The notes: a model not told the origin generated them from the letters alone. 64,000 nucleotides of DNA from Hydrogenophaga sp. (GCA_030653975.1 JAURYH010000029.1:1-64000), one strand, 5' to 3'. Shown: positions 42,439 to 51,987, counted from the first letter of the stretch. Program-made: numbers and translations.

Positions 42439-44412
42439 TCAGTTGCCGAGAAGGCCCGCCACCCGATCCCTCAAGGCTTCCGGCGTCACCGCTCCAGCTT
42501 TCACCGGCTCGCCCACATTCAGCCCCACCCGGTTGAACACCCCGCGCCGGAACGGCCGGGCCATGGCGACGCGTTCGCCCTGGCGCTCTTCGACGCGGCT
42601 GAAGAACGAGCCCCAGAGGTTGGTGAGCGCCATGGGAATGACGTTCACCGCCACGCCGTCGGCCCGGGCGCGCTCCAGGATTTTCATGACGCCGGCCTTG
42701 AAGGGTTGCAGCGTGCCGTCGCGGGTGATGCCGCCTTCGGGGAAGATGGCCAGCAGATCGCCCTCGCGCAGCACGGCAGCGGCGGCTTCGAACGCGGCCT
42801 CGTAGGCGGCCGGGTCTTCTTTCTGCGGTGCGATCGGAATGGCCTTGGCCAGCTTGAACAGCCAGCCCAGCACCGGCACCTTGAAGATGCGGTGGTCCAT
42901 GAGGAAGCGCATGGGCCGCGGGCTGGCGGCCATGAGCAACACGGCGTCCACAAAGCTCACGTGGTTGCAAACGATGACGGCCGCACCCGCGCTGGGGATG
43001 TGTTCGTCGCCCACCACCTTGAAGCGGTAGACGAAGCGCGAGAGCACCCAGGCCACGAAGCGCAGCAGGTACTCGGGCACCAGCATGAAGATGTAGAACG
43101 CGACCACGGCGTTGGCCAGGCCCACCAGCAGGAACATCTGCGGGATGGTGAAACCCATCTGCAGCAAGGCGCCGGCGATCACCGCGCTGGCGATCATGAA
43201 CAGCGCGTTGAGGATGTTGTTGGCCGCGATGATGCGGGCGCGGTGCGTGGGCTGGCTGCGCATCTGGATCAGCGCGTACATGGGCACGCTGTACAGGCCG
43301 GCGAACAGGCTGAGCAGGGCCAGGTCGGCCAGCACGCGCCAGTGCGCCGCATTGGCCATGAAGGCCCCCAGGCCCAGGCCGCTGGCGGGCGGCAGGCCCC
43401 GGGTGGCGAAATACAGGTCGACCGAGAACACGGTCATGCCGATGGCACCCACGGGCACAAGGCCGATCTCCACATGGCGGCGGCTGAGCACCTCGCACAG
43501 CAGCGAGCCGGTGCCGATGCCGATGGAAAACACCACCAGCAGCAGCGAGGCCACCTGTTCATCACCGTGCAGCACGTCCTTGGCAAAGGCCGGGAACAGG
43601 CTGAGGAAGACAGCGCCGAAGAACCACATCCAGCTGATGCCCAGCACCGAACGGAACACCACCGGGGTCTGGCGGGCGAGCCGCAGGTTGCGCCAGGTTT
43701 CGGTGACCGGGTTCCAGTTGATGGTGAGCCCCGGGTCCATCGCCGGCGAGGCCGGGATGTGGTGCGCGGCCACCCGCCCGAGGATGGCCAGCGCCACGCA
43801 GCTGAAGCCGACGTGGTGCGCGCCGATCTCGGGCACGGCGATGATCAGGCCACCGGCCACGTTGCCCAGCAGGATGGCCACGAAGGTGCCCATCTCGACC
43901 ACGCCGTTGCCACCGGTGAGTTCGCGCTCGCTCAGGTGCTGCGGCAGGTAGGCGAACTTGACCGGTCCGAACACGGCGGACTGCAGGCCCATGAGGAAGA
44001 TGCAGGCCAGCAGCACCGGAATGTGCTGCACGAAGAAGGCCCACGCGGCCAGCGCCATGATGCCGACCTCGGCGCGCTTGAGCCAGACGATCATGGCGCG
44101 GCGGTCGAGTTTGTCGGCCAGCTGGCCGCTGGTGGCGGAGAACAGCAGGAAGGGCAGGATGAACAGCGCGCCGATCACCAGACCGGCCAGATCGGCCGGC
44201 AGCCACTGCACCTGCAGCTGGTAGGTCACCAGCACGGTGAAGGCGAACTTGAACAGGTTGTCGTTGGCCGCGCCGAGGAACTGGGTCCAGAAGAAGGGGG
44301 CGAAGCGGCGCTGGCCCAGCAGCGAAAACTGGCCGCCCTCGTGGGTGGCGGGGCCGGCGTGGCCGCTGCTCGCTGCGGGAACCATGGCGGACGTGGTCGC
44401 TGGGCTGCTCAT
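42439..44412 (-). CDS. MFS transporter fused to PlsC-type acyltransferase
   Basis: A 657-residue fusion. The N-terminal half (about 25-430) is an MFS permease of the LplT lysophospholipid flippase type, and the C-terminal part (about 450-657) is a 1-acyl-glycerophosphate acyltransferase-like domain. Catalytic motif I is NHVSFVD and the FPEGGITRDG motif is intact. This joins lysophospholipid transport and reacylation in one chain. GGAGGAG precedes the ATG at 44412. Confidence 0.85.
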   Translation of the reverse strand: MSSPATTSAMVPAASSGHAGPATHEGGQFSLLGQRRFAPFFWTQFLGAANDNLFKFAFTVLVTYQLQVQWLPADLAGLVIGALFILPFLLFSATSGQLADKLDRRAMIVWLKRAEVGIMALAAWAFFVQHIPVLLACIFLMGLQSAVFGPVKFAYLPQHLSERELTGGNGVVEMGTFVAILLGNVAGGLIIAVPEIGAHHVGFSCVALAILGRVAAHHIPASPAMDPGLTINWNPVTETWRNLRLARQTPVVFRSVLGISWMWFFGAVFLSLFPAFAKDVLHGDEQVASLLLVVFSIGIGTGSLLCEVLSRRHVEIGLVPVGAIGMTVFSVDLYFATRGLPPASGLGLGAFMANAAHWRVLADLALLSLFAGLYSVPMYALIQMRSQPTHRARIIAANNILNALFMIASAVIAGALLQMGFTIPQMFLLVGLANAVVAFYIFMLVPEYLLRFVAWVLSRFVYRFKVVGDEHIPSAGAAVIVCNHVSFVDAVLLMAASPRPMRFLMDHRIFKVPVLGWLFKLAKAIPIAPQKEDPAAYEAAFEAAAAVLREGDLLAIFPEGGITRDGTLQPFKAGVMKILERARADGVAVNVIPMALTNLWGSFFSRVEERQGERVAMARPFRRGVFNRVGLNVGEPVKAGAVTPEALRDRVAGLLGN

Positions 44413-44438
44413 GCGGATCTCCTCCAGATGTCTTGTGA

Positions 44439-45323
44439 TCATGGTTCCGAGGGCGCCGCGCCGCGGCCCGTTGCCCGCGCATTCTGCCGCATGGCCCGCA
44501 GCACCGGCCAGGCGGCCAGACCGGCCACCAGGTGCTTGAGGCTGTGGCCCGACACCACGTCGCCGGTGGCATGGAACACGGCGTCGTCGCCCAGCTCCAG
44601 CAGCTTGGCCAGCGCATACAGGCCGATCAGCACACCCAGACGCACCCCCAGGGCGCCGGCCCGGGGCTGGTGCAGCGCGAGCCAGACCATGAGCGCCATG
44701 CCGCCGAACTGCACCACGGCCCAGGGCAGCACATTGCCGTGTGTGAGCGGCATCACGGCCGACAGCACCGCCACCACCAGCGTCAGGCGCATCACACACA
44801 CCGCGGGCTTCTGCCCCACGCGCTCGGCCACCGCCAGCGCCAGCGCACCGGCAAAGGTGACCGCCATGCCCGTGCGGTCAAGCACCAGGCTCTGGGCATC
44901 GGGTGCCCAGTGGTACCAGGCCGAGCCGACACCCGTGAGCAACAGGCCACCGAAGAACACCGCCAGGGCCAGCCGGGTGCCCGGCGCCCAGGGGCCACCG
45001 CGCAGCAGCGCCCACCCGCCCAGCAAACCCGCGCTCCCTATCGCCAGGTTGGTCCAGACATCCATGAAATTGGGCACGCCCCAGAGGCTTCTGGCGTCGA
45101 CGAACGGATGGCCGTGGGCATGCAGCGCGGCGTGGCCGTGGGCGTTGAGCGCCAGGCCGCTGTGCGCCAGCCAGGTCGGCCCGGCGATCACGGCGAGCAG
45201 CCAGAGCACGAGCAGCGCGGTGCCCGCGGTCACCAGCCGCTGCCCGACGGGTGACAAGGGCATGGATCGCAGCACACACAGGGTGGCGGGGCGGGTGGTG
45301 ACAGATCGGGCGGACAAGGACAT
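44439..45323 (-). CDS. Ceramidase-like (CREST superfamily) membrane protein
   Basis: A 294-residue integral membrane protein with about seven helices. The metal-hydrolase residues of the CREST superfamily are visible: Ser and His in GSAWYHWAP, Asp in LVLDRTG, and two His in VSGHSLKHLVAG. This is the pattern of alkaline ceramidases and related hydrolases; the bacterial substrate is unknown. GGAG precedes the ATG at 45323; an ATG at 45263 is possible. Divergent from the XRE regulator. Confidence 0.78.
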   Translation of the reverse strand: MSLSARSVTTRPATLCVLRSMPLSPVGQRLVTAGTALLVLWLLAVIAGPTWLAHSGLALNAHGHAALHAHGHPFVDARSLWGVPNFMDVWTNLAIGSAGLLGGWALLRGGPWAPGTRLALAVFFGGLLLTGVGSAWYHWAPDAQSLVLDRTGMAVTFAGALALAVAERVGQKPAVCVMRLTLVVAVLSAVMPLTHGNVLPWAVVQFGGMALMVWLALHQPRAGALGVRLGVLIGLYALAKLLELGDDAVFHATGDVVSGHSLKHLVAGLAAWPVLRAMRQNARATGRGAAPSEP

Positions 45324-45424
45324 AGAGGCACTCCGGTGGCGCAGGGGCCGGGTGAAACAACGGGACAAAGGGGGTGAGACCGGGGCGCAGTGTCTGAGCG
45401 GCGGGCGCGCAAACGGGTCAAATT

Positions 45425-45472
45425 CCGATACAGTGCACCCACTTCCAACCCAAGGTATCGGTATCCGATACC
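45425..45472. promoter_or_regulatory. Operator-like inverted repeat in the divergent CREST/XRE gap
   Basis: GGTATCGG (45454-45461) and CCGATACC (45465-45472) form a perfect 8-bp inverted repeat with spacer TAT. An extra half site CCGATAC lies at 45425-45431, about three helical turns away. The XRE start is 74 bases downstream, so self-regulation is likely. Confidence 0.65.
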
Positions 45473-45481
45473 CGATCCGCA

Positions 45482-45545
45482 CGAGCGACGCGCCGGGCCG
45501 CCCCAAGCCGGCTCGCGCCGCCATGCACAGCACGAAGGCATTCCC
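45482..45545 (+). repeat. Intercistronic repeat B upstream of the XRE regulator
   Basis: The same module as at the two glp junctions, here without the stop codon (CGAGCG in place of TGAGCG). It contains CGCCGGGCCGCCCCAAGCC and ends CAGCACGAAGG with seven to eight bases before the ATG, supplying the ribosome-binding site. Confidence 0.8.
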
Positions 45546-46277
45546 ATGAGCACCACCCAGGACCTGGTCACCGCCCTCAAGAAGGAACTCAAGACCGCGC
45601 AGATGACCTACGCCGATCTGGCGCGGGCCATGGGCATGGCGGAGTCGAGCGTGAAGCGCATGCTGGCCAAGGGCGACATGTCGCTCTCGCGCGTGGACGA
45701 GATCTGCCGCGCGCTGCGGCTGGACTTCGCCGATCTCGCGCGCCGCGTGGCCGACGCCCAGCCGCTGCTGCGCGAGATGACGGCCGAGCAGGAGCGCGCC
45801 GTGGTGGCCGACAAGAAGCTGCTGCTGGTCGCGATCTGTGTGCTCAGCCAATGGACGCTGGAGCAGATCACCGCGGCCTACCGGCTCAGCGAGGCCGAGT
45901 GCGTGACCTGCCTGGCGCAGCTCGACCGCATCGGCATCATCGAGCTGCGCCCGCTGAACCGCTACCGCCTGAAACTCGCCAAGACCTTCCGCTGGCGGCC
46001 GCACGGCCCGGTGATGAACTTCTTTCGCGACCACGCCCTGCTGGACTATTTCGCCGGCGGTTTCGATGGCTCCGGCGAGGGCCTGCTGCTGGTGCACGGC
46101 TCGATCAGCCGCGCGCTCGCACCCCTCTTCGTGGAGCGGCTGCAGCGCGTGGCGCAGGACTTTGCCCAGCAGCACCAGACCGACCAGAAGCTGGCCGAGA
46201 AAGACCGCGGGGGCTACACGCTGGTGCTGGCGATGCGGGGCTGGGAGTTTGAAGCCTTCAGTCGACTCAGGAGGTGA
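45546..46277 (+). CDS. XRE-family regulator with long C-terminal domain
   Basis: A 243-residue protein with an HTH_3 domain at about residues 5-62 (YADLARAMGMAESSVKRMLAKGD). The C-terminal region (about 75-240) has a second winged-helix-like part (QWTLEQITAAYRLSEAECVTCLAQLDRIGIIEL) and a region of unknown fold. The start follows a repeat-derived GAAGG. It probably controls itself and the divergent ceramidase-like gene through the palindrome at 45454-45472. Confidence 0.82.
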   Translation: MSTTQDLVTALKKELKTAQMTYADLARAMGMAESSVKRMLAKGDMSLSRVDEICRALRLDFADLARRVADAQPLLREMTAEQERAVVADKKLLLVAICVLSQWTLEQITAAYRLSEAECVTCLAQLDRIGIIELRPLNRYRLKLAKTFRWRPHGPVMNFFRDHALLDYFAGGFDGSGEGLLLVHGSISRALAPLFVERLQRVAQDFAQQHQTDQKLAEKDRGGYTLVLAMRGWEFEAFSRLRR

Positions 46278-46362
46278 CCCCCCTCGCGCCGCTTCGCGTC
46301 ACCCCCCCAAGGGGAGGGCGGCACTGGCGGTCCGGCGGAGCCGGTTCCGCGGTGCCCTGGGG
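46277..46362 (+). repeat. Dispersed repeat type A, XRE-proQ gap
   Basis: CGCGCCGCTTCGCG, a CCCCCCC/GGGG hairpin, then GGTCCGGCGGAGCCGGTTCCGCGG: the best-preserved copy of the type A repeat. The remaining gap to 46520 holds nothing else clear. Confidence 0.8.
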
Positions 46363-46520
46363 TTTGCTCCCCCTCTGGCATCCCGCCCTTGGGCTACCGG
46401 GTCACGGGCCCGGCCCGAGCAGATGGATGGGCTCCCCACAGACGCGCGCGCTCAAGCGCTGGCATGATGTCGGGCTTGCCCGACAGCGGGCCCACTTCTT
46501 TTCCTGTTCCGCACGCCCCC

Positions 46521-47369
46521 ATGAACGCACCCGCCAACGACACGCCCGACCACACCGCTGCGGCACCCGCTGAAGCCAGCGCCTCCGAGCCCACCGGCGC
46601 CGCCCCCCGCGGCCAGCGTCCGAACCGCGGCCGCCGCCCACAGCGCCCGGCCGCCGAGCGCCCCGCCGGCCCGGCGCCGGCGCGGCAGCACCCGGTGCTG
46701 GACCAGCTGGCCAACCTGTACCCGGCGCTGTTCGGCGAGGTGCTTCTGCCGCTCAAGCGCGGCATCTACCAGGACCTGCTGGCCGCACAGCCCGAGGCGC
46801 TGGACAAAGACGGCCTGAAAGCCGCGCTCGCGTTGCACACCCGCTCCACGCGTTACCTGACGGTGGTGGCCTCGGGCCTGCCGCGCCACAACCTGGCGGG
46901 TGAGCCGGTGGAAGACCTCACGCCCGAGCAGGTGCACCACGCGCTGATCGAGGTGTTCCGCCGGCGTGGCGCGCGCAGCCGCGAAGACCTGCGTCCCAAG
47001 CTGCGCCAGCGCATCCTGCAGGCCTACGAAGCCTCGGGCCTGCCGCGCGACGCATACGCCGAACGCGTGCGTGGGCGTGACGAAGAGGTCAACCAGCTCA
47101 CCCAGGACGCGCTGGCCGTGGCCGCGACGCGCGAAGCCCGCGACGAAGCCCTGCTGCGCGCCTTCGAGGCCAGCGGCAAGGCGCTCAACGAGTTCGCCGA
47201 CATGTACGGCCTGCACGTGCTCGACGCCAACCGCACGCTGGAGCGCGCACGCGCCCGGCTCAGCCGTCCGGTCACCCCGGCGGTGGCCGCTGCAGCCCCC
47301 GAGGCCGCGGTCGACGCCACCAGCGCCGAACCCGCAGCCGAACCCGACGCCCCCTCCCCCGCTCCATGA
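46521..47369 (+). CDS. ProQ/FinO-domain RNA chaperone
   Basis: A 282-residue RNA-binding protein. An N-terminal disordered Ala/Pro/Arg-rich part (1-60) precedes the ProQ/FinO domain (about 62-185; LDQLANLYPALFGEVLLPLKRGIYQDL, HTRSTRYLTVV). A C-terminal helical and Ala/Pro-rich tail follows. Family members bind structured sRNAs and mRNA 3' ends. The stop overlaps the start of the next MFS gene (ATGA). Confidence 0.88.
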   Translation: MNAPANDTPDHTAAAPAEASASEPTGAAPRGQRPNRGRRPQRPAAERPAGPAPARQHPVLDQLANLYPALFGEVLLPLKRGIYQDLLAAQPEALDKDGLKAALALHTRSTRYLTVVASGLPRHNLAGEPVEDLTPEQVHHALIEVFRRRGARSREDLRPKLRQRILQAYEASGLPRDAYAERVRGRDEEVNQLTQDALAVAATREARDEALLRAFEASGKALNEFADMYGLHVLDANRTLERARARLSRPVTPAVAAAAPEAAVDATSAEPAAEPDAPSPAP

Positions 47370-48625
47370 ACCCGGCCCCGCCCGCCACCGCCACAGAATC
47401 ACCCTACGCGTGGTTCCGGCTGGTGGTGTCGCTGGCGTTGATGACGCTGGGCGGCGCGGGCATGTATTCGGTCACGGTGGTGCTGCCGCGCATCCAGGCC
47501 GACTTTGACGTCGCGCGCGGCGACGCCTCGCTGCCCTACACGCTGACCATGGTGGGCTTCGGCCTCGGCGGCATCCTCATGGGCCGGCTGTCGGACCGTT
47601 TCGGCGTGATGGTGCCGGTACTCGGCGGCGCGGTGGGCCTGGGCCTGGGTTTCATCGCCGCGGGCGCGGCCCAGAACCTGTGGCAGTTCAGCCTGGCGCA
47701 GGGCCTCCTGATCGGGCTGCTCGGCACCTCGGCCACGTTTGCGCCGCTGGTGGCCGACACCTCGCGCTGGTTCACCCGCCGCCGCGGCATCGCGCTGGCG
47801 ATCTGCATGAGCGGCAACTACCTGGCCGGCGCCATCTGGCCGCCGGTGATCCAGCACTTCATCGACAACGGCGGCTGGCGCCAGGCCTACATCGGCATCG
47901 GCGTGTTCTGCCTGCTGGTGATGTTGCCGCTGGCGCTGGTGCTGCGGCGCCGCCCGCCGGACATGCCCGCGCCACAGGCGCTCACCGCTGCGCAACCGGG
48001 CGCCAGCCTGCATGGCGAACGACCGCTCGGGCTCTCGCCCGGCACGCTGCAGGCCCTGCTGTGCGTGGCTGGCGTGTCGTGCTGCGTGGCGATGTCGATG
48101 CCGCAGGTGCACATCGTCGCCTATTGCACCGACCTGGGTTTTGGCGCCGCGCGCGGCGCGGAGATGCTCTCGGTGATGCTCGGCATGGGCATCGCCAGCC
48201 GGCTCATCTCGGGCTGGATCTCGGACCGCATCGGCGGCCTGCGCACCCTCCTGCTGGGCTCGGTGCTGCAGGGTGTGGCGCTGCTGATGTTCCTGCCTTT
48301 CGACGGCCTGGTGCCGCTGTACCTGATCTCGGGCCTGTTCGGCCTGTTCCAGGGCGGCATCGTGCCGAGCTACGCGCTGATCGTGCGCGAACATTTCTCG
48401 CACGCCCAGGCCGGCGCGCGCGTGGGCACGGTGCTGATGGCCACGCTGTTCGGCATGGCGCTGGGCGGCTGGATGTCGGGCGCGATCTTCGACCTGACCG
48501 GCTCTTACCAGGCGGCGTTCCTCAACGGCATCGGCTTCAACCTGCTCAACATCGGCATCGTGCTGTTCCTGCTGAAACGGGCCCGCGGCCCCGGCGCAGG
48601 CCACGCCCGGGTCGTGCCCGCCTGA
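47366..48625 (+). CDS. MFS transporter
   Basis: A 419-residue major facilitator protein with 12 helices. Motif A is GRLSDRFGVMVPVLGG, and there is a short central loop near residue 200. It resembles the monocarboxylate/oxalate-formate-like group. Translation is probably coupled to the ProQ-domain gene through the four-base overlap, although no functional link is obvious. Convergent with the FIST gene. Confidence 0.85.
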   Translation: MNPAPPATATESPYAWFRLVVSLALMTLGGAGMYSVTVVLPRIQADFDVARGDASLPYTLTMVGFGLGGILMGRLSDRFGVMVPVLGGAVGLGLGFIAAGAAQNLWQFSLAQGLLIGLLGTSATFAPLVADTSRWFTRRRGIALAICMSGNYLAGAIWPPVIQHFIDNGGWRQAYIGIGVFCLLVMLPLALVLRRRPPDMPAPQALTAAQPGASLHGERPLGLSPGTLQALLCVAGVSCCVAMSMPQVHIVAYCTDLGFGAARGAEMLSVMLGMGIASRLISGWISDRIGGLRTLLLGSVLQGVALLMFLPFDGLVPLYLISGLFGLFQGGIVPSYALIVREHFSHAQAGARVGTVLMATLFGMALGGWMSGAIFDLTGSYQAAFLNGIGFNLLNIGIVLFLLKRARGPGAGHARVVPA

Positions 48626-48635
48626 TGCCCTTGTT

Positions 48636-49940
48636 TCAGGCCACCGGCATGGTGAATACGGTCAGCACGCCGGTGTAGCCGTAGAGCCGGTGGTGGGCGA
48701 TCTCGCCGCCGGCGAAAAACCCGACCAGGGGCACATCACCCAGCGCGCGCCGCACGATCTGCAGCTCGGCGCTCGGGCCGCCAAAGTGCGGACCGCCGCG
48801 TCCGGCGCAGCTCACATACACCGCGCCCGCAATGCGCCGCGCGGGTTGGGGCGCGGCATCGGCCTCCGGAGCTTCCAGCGCCGTGGCCAGGGGCAGGCTG
48901 AGTTCTTCGGGCTCCAGTTCCTCGCGCACCTCGGCACACACCCGGATCAGGTCGGCGCGCGCCGCCTGCACGTTGCGCTCGCAGAACGCCAGCCGGCTGC
49001 CCACCAGCGCCACGTCGGCGATCGCCACGCCGCGCCGCCCCGGATCGAGGCCGATGATGTGGCGCACCGTGACTTCGGGGCCGAACTGGCCGCGCCGCTG
49101 CGGCGATCGCGCACCGCCATCGGCAGCGATCGGGGGCGTGAGGCCCACGAGGGTGGCGCGCAGGCGCTGCATGGCCTGTTCAGGCTGATCGAGCGAAATG
49201 CCGAGTTCGCGCAGGAGCACGTCCAGCGCCGGCTCGTTGTCCAGTGTGAGCACCAGGTTGCCGTCGGCGGCTGTCACCGTGCGTTCGCGGTCCACCGGCT
49301 GTGCCCCCTGCGTGACGCGCGAGATCAGGTCCACGCCCGGGCCGAAGGCCACACCGCTCAGGCCGCCGTGAAACACGCCGCTGGCCGCGCCGTGCCCTTG
49401 CAGGTTGCCCGCGCTGCTGAACGCGAACTGCACGCTCTCGCTGCGGCTGCCCACCAGACCCCCAAACAGGTAGCCGCTGGTGGTGCGGTCGGCGACTTCG
49501 GTGATCAGCTCGGCGAGGTCGGGGGTGTGGCCGTCGGCGTGCACCAGCGCGGCCTGGGCCTCGAAACCACCCACCCCGGCCGCACGCCCGCTCGCCGCCA
49601 GCGGCGCCACGCCGCTGAACACGCGGTACTGGTCGGGGCTGAGGTCGCACAGCATGACGGCCAGCGCCGGCTCGTCAAAGTACTCGACGTTGTTGGATGC
49701 AATCCCCACCCCCACCGTGCCGGCCCAGTCGGTCACTTCGGGCAGTTCGGCACTGAGGTGTTCGAGGATGGCCTCGGCCTCGCTGGCGTAATGGTCGGTG
49801 ATGTAGAGCAGCGCGAGCGACGGCGCCCGGGCAGCACCGGGCAACGCCAGCTGCGCGCGCAACTGGGCGAGCACCAGCGCAGCGGCCATGCGCCACTGGG
49901 GATGGGTGGCGTGGGCGTAGGGAAAGGGTTGCATGGTCAT
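48636..49940 (-). CDS. FIST N- and C-terminal domain protein
   Basis: A 434-residue protein with a FIST_N domain (about 30-230; LLYITDHYASEAEAILEHL, GGLVGSRSESVQFAFSSAG) and FIST_C (about 240-400; GAVYVSCAGRGGPHFGG, DVPLVGFFAGGEIAH). FIST modules are thought to sense small molecules in signalling proteins; here no kinase or receiver domain is attached. GAGG precedes the ATG at 49940; an ATG two codons later is possible. Upstream is the PhaM-like gene in the same direction. Confidence 0.87.
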   Translation of the reverse strand: MTMQPFPYAHATHPQWRMAAALVLAQLRAQLALPGAARAPSLALLYITDHYASEAEAILEHLSAELPEVTDWAGTVGVGIASNNVEYFDEPALAVMLCDLSPDQYRVFSGVAPLAASGRAAGVGGFEAQAALVHADGHTPDLAELITEVADRTTSGYLFGGLVGSRSESVQFAFSSAGNLQGHGAASGVFHGGLSGVAFGPGVDLISRVTQGAQPVDRERTVTAADGNLVLTLDNEPALDVLLRELGISLDQPEQAMQRLRATLVGLTPPIAADGGARSPQRRGQFGPEVTVRHIIGLDPGRRGVAIADVALVGSRLAFCERNVQAARADLIRVCAEVREELEPEELSLPLATALEAPEADAAPQPARRIAGAVYVSCAGRGGPHFGGPSAELQIVRRALGDVPLVGFFAGGEIAHHRLYGYTGVLTVFTMPVA

Positions 49941-49966
49941 GCGACCTCGGCACGGTCCAAGGGGGT

Positions 49967-51106
49967 TCAGCGCCGGCCGCTGCTGCGCGCCGGCTTGCCG
50001 GCAGCGGGCTTGCGCGTGGCCGCCTTGCGCGCCGGGGCCTTGGGCGCTGCGGCGGGCTGTTGGAGCCCGGTCAAGGGGAAAAAGGCGGTCGGCATGGGCC
50101 AGTTGCCGGTGGACAGCGGCTGGGCCGGGTTGGCGCGGGACGCAGCGGTGGGCGCCGGCTGGGCGGCGCGCACGCGCGCCGGCGTTTTTTTGGCGGCGGG
50201 TTTCGGGGCGGCCTTTTTTGCTGCGGGCCGGGCGGGCGTCTGGCGACCGGAGACGGCGCGTGCGGCGGCCTTGCCCATGCCGGCTGCGGTGCCTACGTTG
50301 CGCGCCACGGTTTCGGTCAGGCCCCGCGTGACTTTGCCGGCCACACCGGTGGCGGTTTTCACGGCCTGCTCGGTCAGGCCGCTGGCCATCTGGCGGGTGC
50401 TGTCCAGCGCCGTCTGTTTCGCCACGTCCTTCATGGCGTTGGTGGCGATGTGCTGGAACTGCTGCGAGAGCGCGCCCCACCATTGCATCGGGTCGATCAC
50501 GCCGCCAGCCGGCGCGGCCGGATCAGCGGGAACGGGCTGCGTTCTGGCTTTGCGCGACCGGGACACCGGGGGTGGCGCCGGCTCGTCATCTTCCTCTTCC
50601 TCGTCTTCGAAGTCTTCCTCGACATCTTCCTCGTCGGCGTCATCGGCCGGCGCCGCTGGCGGTGTCGGCGTGCCATAGGTTCGGGGCGGTATTTCCAGGC
50701 CGGCGAACTGGGTGTGCACCGGGGCCGCTGGCGGGGCGCCGCCCGTGAAACTGGCCACGGTGTCGGCGGCCTTGATCTTGAGCGCGTTGGCAACGTCACC
50801 CAGGCTGAAATTCATGTTCTTCAAGGTGGCCAGCGTCATCTTCTGGACTTCCAGCGCCTGGATGGTGGCGGCGAGCGCCTTGCTGTTCTGGTCGAGCCAG
50901 AAGTGCACGGCCTTGAGCTCCTCGATGCGTTTTTCGAGGTCTTCCACATTGAAGGTGGGTGCCACCCAGTGGCTCAGGTTGGGCATCTGGGGGAGGCTGT
51001 TGCCGAGGCCCTGCGCCACACCACCGGCGGCCTGCCCCGCGAGGTTTTGCAGGAACTCGAAACCTGGAACGAATTTGCCAAAACCGCTGCCCGATGTGTC
51101 GCTCAT
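49967..51106 (-). CDS. PhaM-like polyhydroxyalkanoate granule protein
   Basis: A 379-residue protein. The N-terminal region (about 50-115; LEKRIEELKAVHFWLDQNSKALAATIQALEVQKMTL) matches PhaM of Ralstonia, which links PHB granules, PHB synthase and the nucleoid. The centre has an acidic Asp/Glu run (about 150-175). The C-terminus is histone-H1-like, rich in Ala, Lys and Pro (AAKKAAPKPAAKK), consistent with DNA binding. It is longer than typical PhaM, about 265 residues, because of the extra central and C-terminal parts. Confidence 0.85.
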   Translation of the reverse strand: MSDTSGSGFGKFVPGFEFLQNLAGQAAGGVAQGLGNSLPQMPNLSHWVAPTFNVEDLEKRIEELKAVHFWLDQNSKALAATIQALEVQKMTLATLKNMNFSLGDVANALKIKAADTVASFTGGAPPAAPVHTQFAGLEIPPRTYGTPTPPAAPADDADEEDVEEDFEDEEEEDDEPAPPPVSRSRKARTQPVPADPAAPAGGVIDPMQWWGALSQQFQHIATNAMKDVAKQTALDSTRQMASGLTEQAVKTATGVAGKVTRGLTETVARNVGTAAGMGKAAARAVSGRQTPARPAAKKAAPKPAAKKTPARVRAAQPAPTAASRANPAQPLSTGNWPMPTAFFPLTGLQQPAAAPKAPARKAATRKPAAGKPARSSGRR

Positions 51107-51147
51107 GGGAGTCTCCTGGTGGGTGTCTGGGTGGCGTGCGCGCCGGT

Positions 51148-51987
51148 TCAGCTGTCCACCCCGTAGCGGGGGGCGCGTCGTTCCCGCAAGGATGCCACAC
51201 CTTCGCGCACATCGGGTCCGGCAAAACCCATGAATTCGAGCGCCAGCGAGGTGTCAAACGCCGGGCCGGCCTGGCGAAGCCAGTTGTTGAGCGAATACTT
51301 GGTCCAGCGGATCGCGGTCTGGCTGCCCGAAGCCAGCCGGTCGGCCACCTCGTAGGCCTTGTCGAGCAGGGCATCGTCATCCACCGCGAGCGAGACGAGC
51401 CCGATGCGCTCGGCCTCTTCGCCGCTGATGGGCTCGCACAGCATCAGGTAGTACTTGGCCTTGGCCAGCCCGCAGAGCAGCGGCCAGACGATGGCCGCGT
51501 GGTCACCGGCCGCCACGCCCAGGCGGGTGTGACCATCGACGATCTTCGCGGACTTCGCGGCGATGGAAATGTCGGCCAGCAGACCGGCGACAAGGCCCGC
51601 GCCCACGGCCGGGCCGTGCATGGCGGAGACGATGGGTTTGTCGCAGTTGATCACGTTGTAGACCAGGTCGCGCGCCTCTTTCCAGACCCGGGTGCGCACC
51701 TCGAAGTCGGTCGCCATGTCCTGCACCAGCGCCAGATCACCGCCACCCGAAAACCCCAGGCCGCTGCCGCGCAGCACGGCGCAGCGCACGCTGTCGTCGC
51801 GTCCCACGTCGCGCCAGATCTCGCTCAGTTCCCAGTGCCCTTCGTGGCCGGCGGTGGGCAGCTTGCCGTTGCCACCGGGGCCGTCGGCGCGCATCTGGAT
51901 GTCGAGCACCGAGGGCACGCCGCCCACGGGCGGGCCACGGCGGGTGATGGCGAGGGTCTGGTAGCGGCTGTAGTCGACAGGGTTCAT
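51148..51987 (-). CDS. Enoyl-CoA hydratase/isomerase family protein
   Basis: A 279-residue crotonase-fold protein. The oxyanion-hole segments are [12 protein letters not shown] and [23 protein letters not shown]. The second catalytic Glu position is occupied by Gly/Asp in this region ([13 protein letters not shown]), so classic hydratase activity is uncertain. GGAGAG precedes the ATG at 51987. It follows the PhaM gene region in the same direction, possibly linked to acyl-CoA or PHB metabolism. Confidence 0.82.
   Translation of the reverse strand: MNPVDYSRYQTLAITRRGPPVGGVPSVLDIQMRADGPGGNGKLPTAGHEGHWELSEIWRDVGRDDSVRCAVLRGSGLGFSGGGDLALVQDMATDFEVRTRVWKEARDLVYNVINCDKPIVSAMHGPAVGAGLVAGLLADISIAAKSAKIVDGHTRLGVAAGDHAAIVWPLLCGLAKAKYYLMLCEPISGEEAERIGLVSLAVDDDALLDKAYEVADRLASGSQTAIRWTKYSLNNWLRQAGPAFDTSLALEFMGFAGPDVREGVASLRERRAPRYGVDS

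Noticed and set aside
42340-45549. A 1069-codon open frame on the plus strand
   Set aside because: Antisense to the MFS-acyltransferase and ceramidase-like genes; composition typical of a shadow frame.
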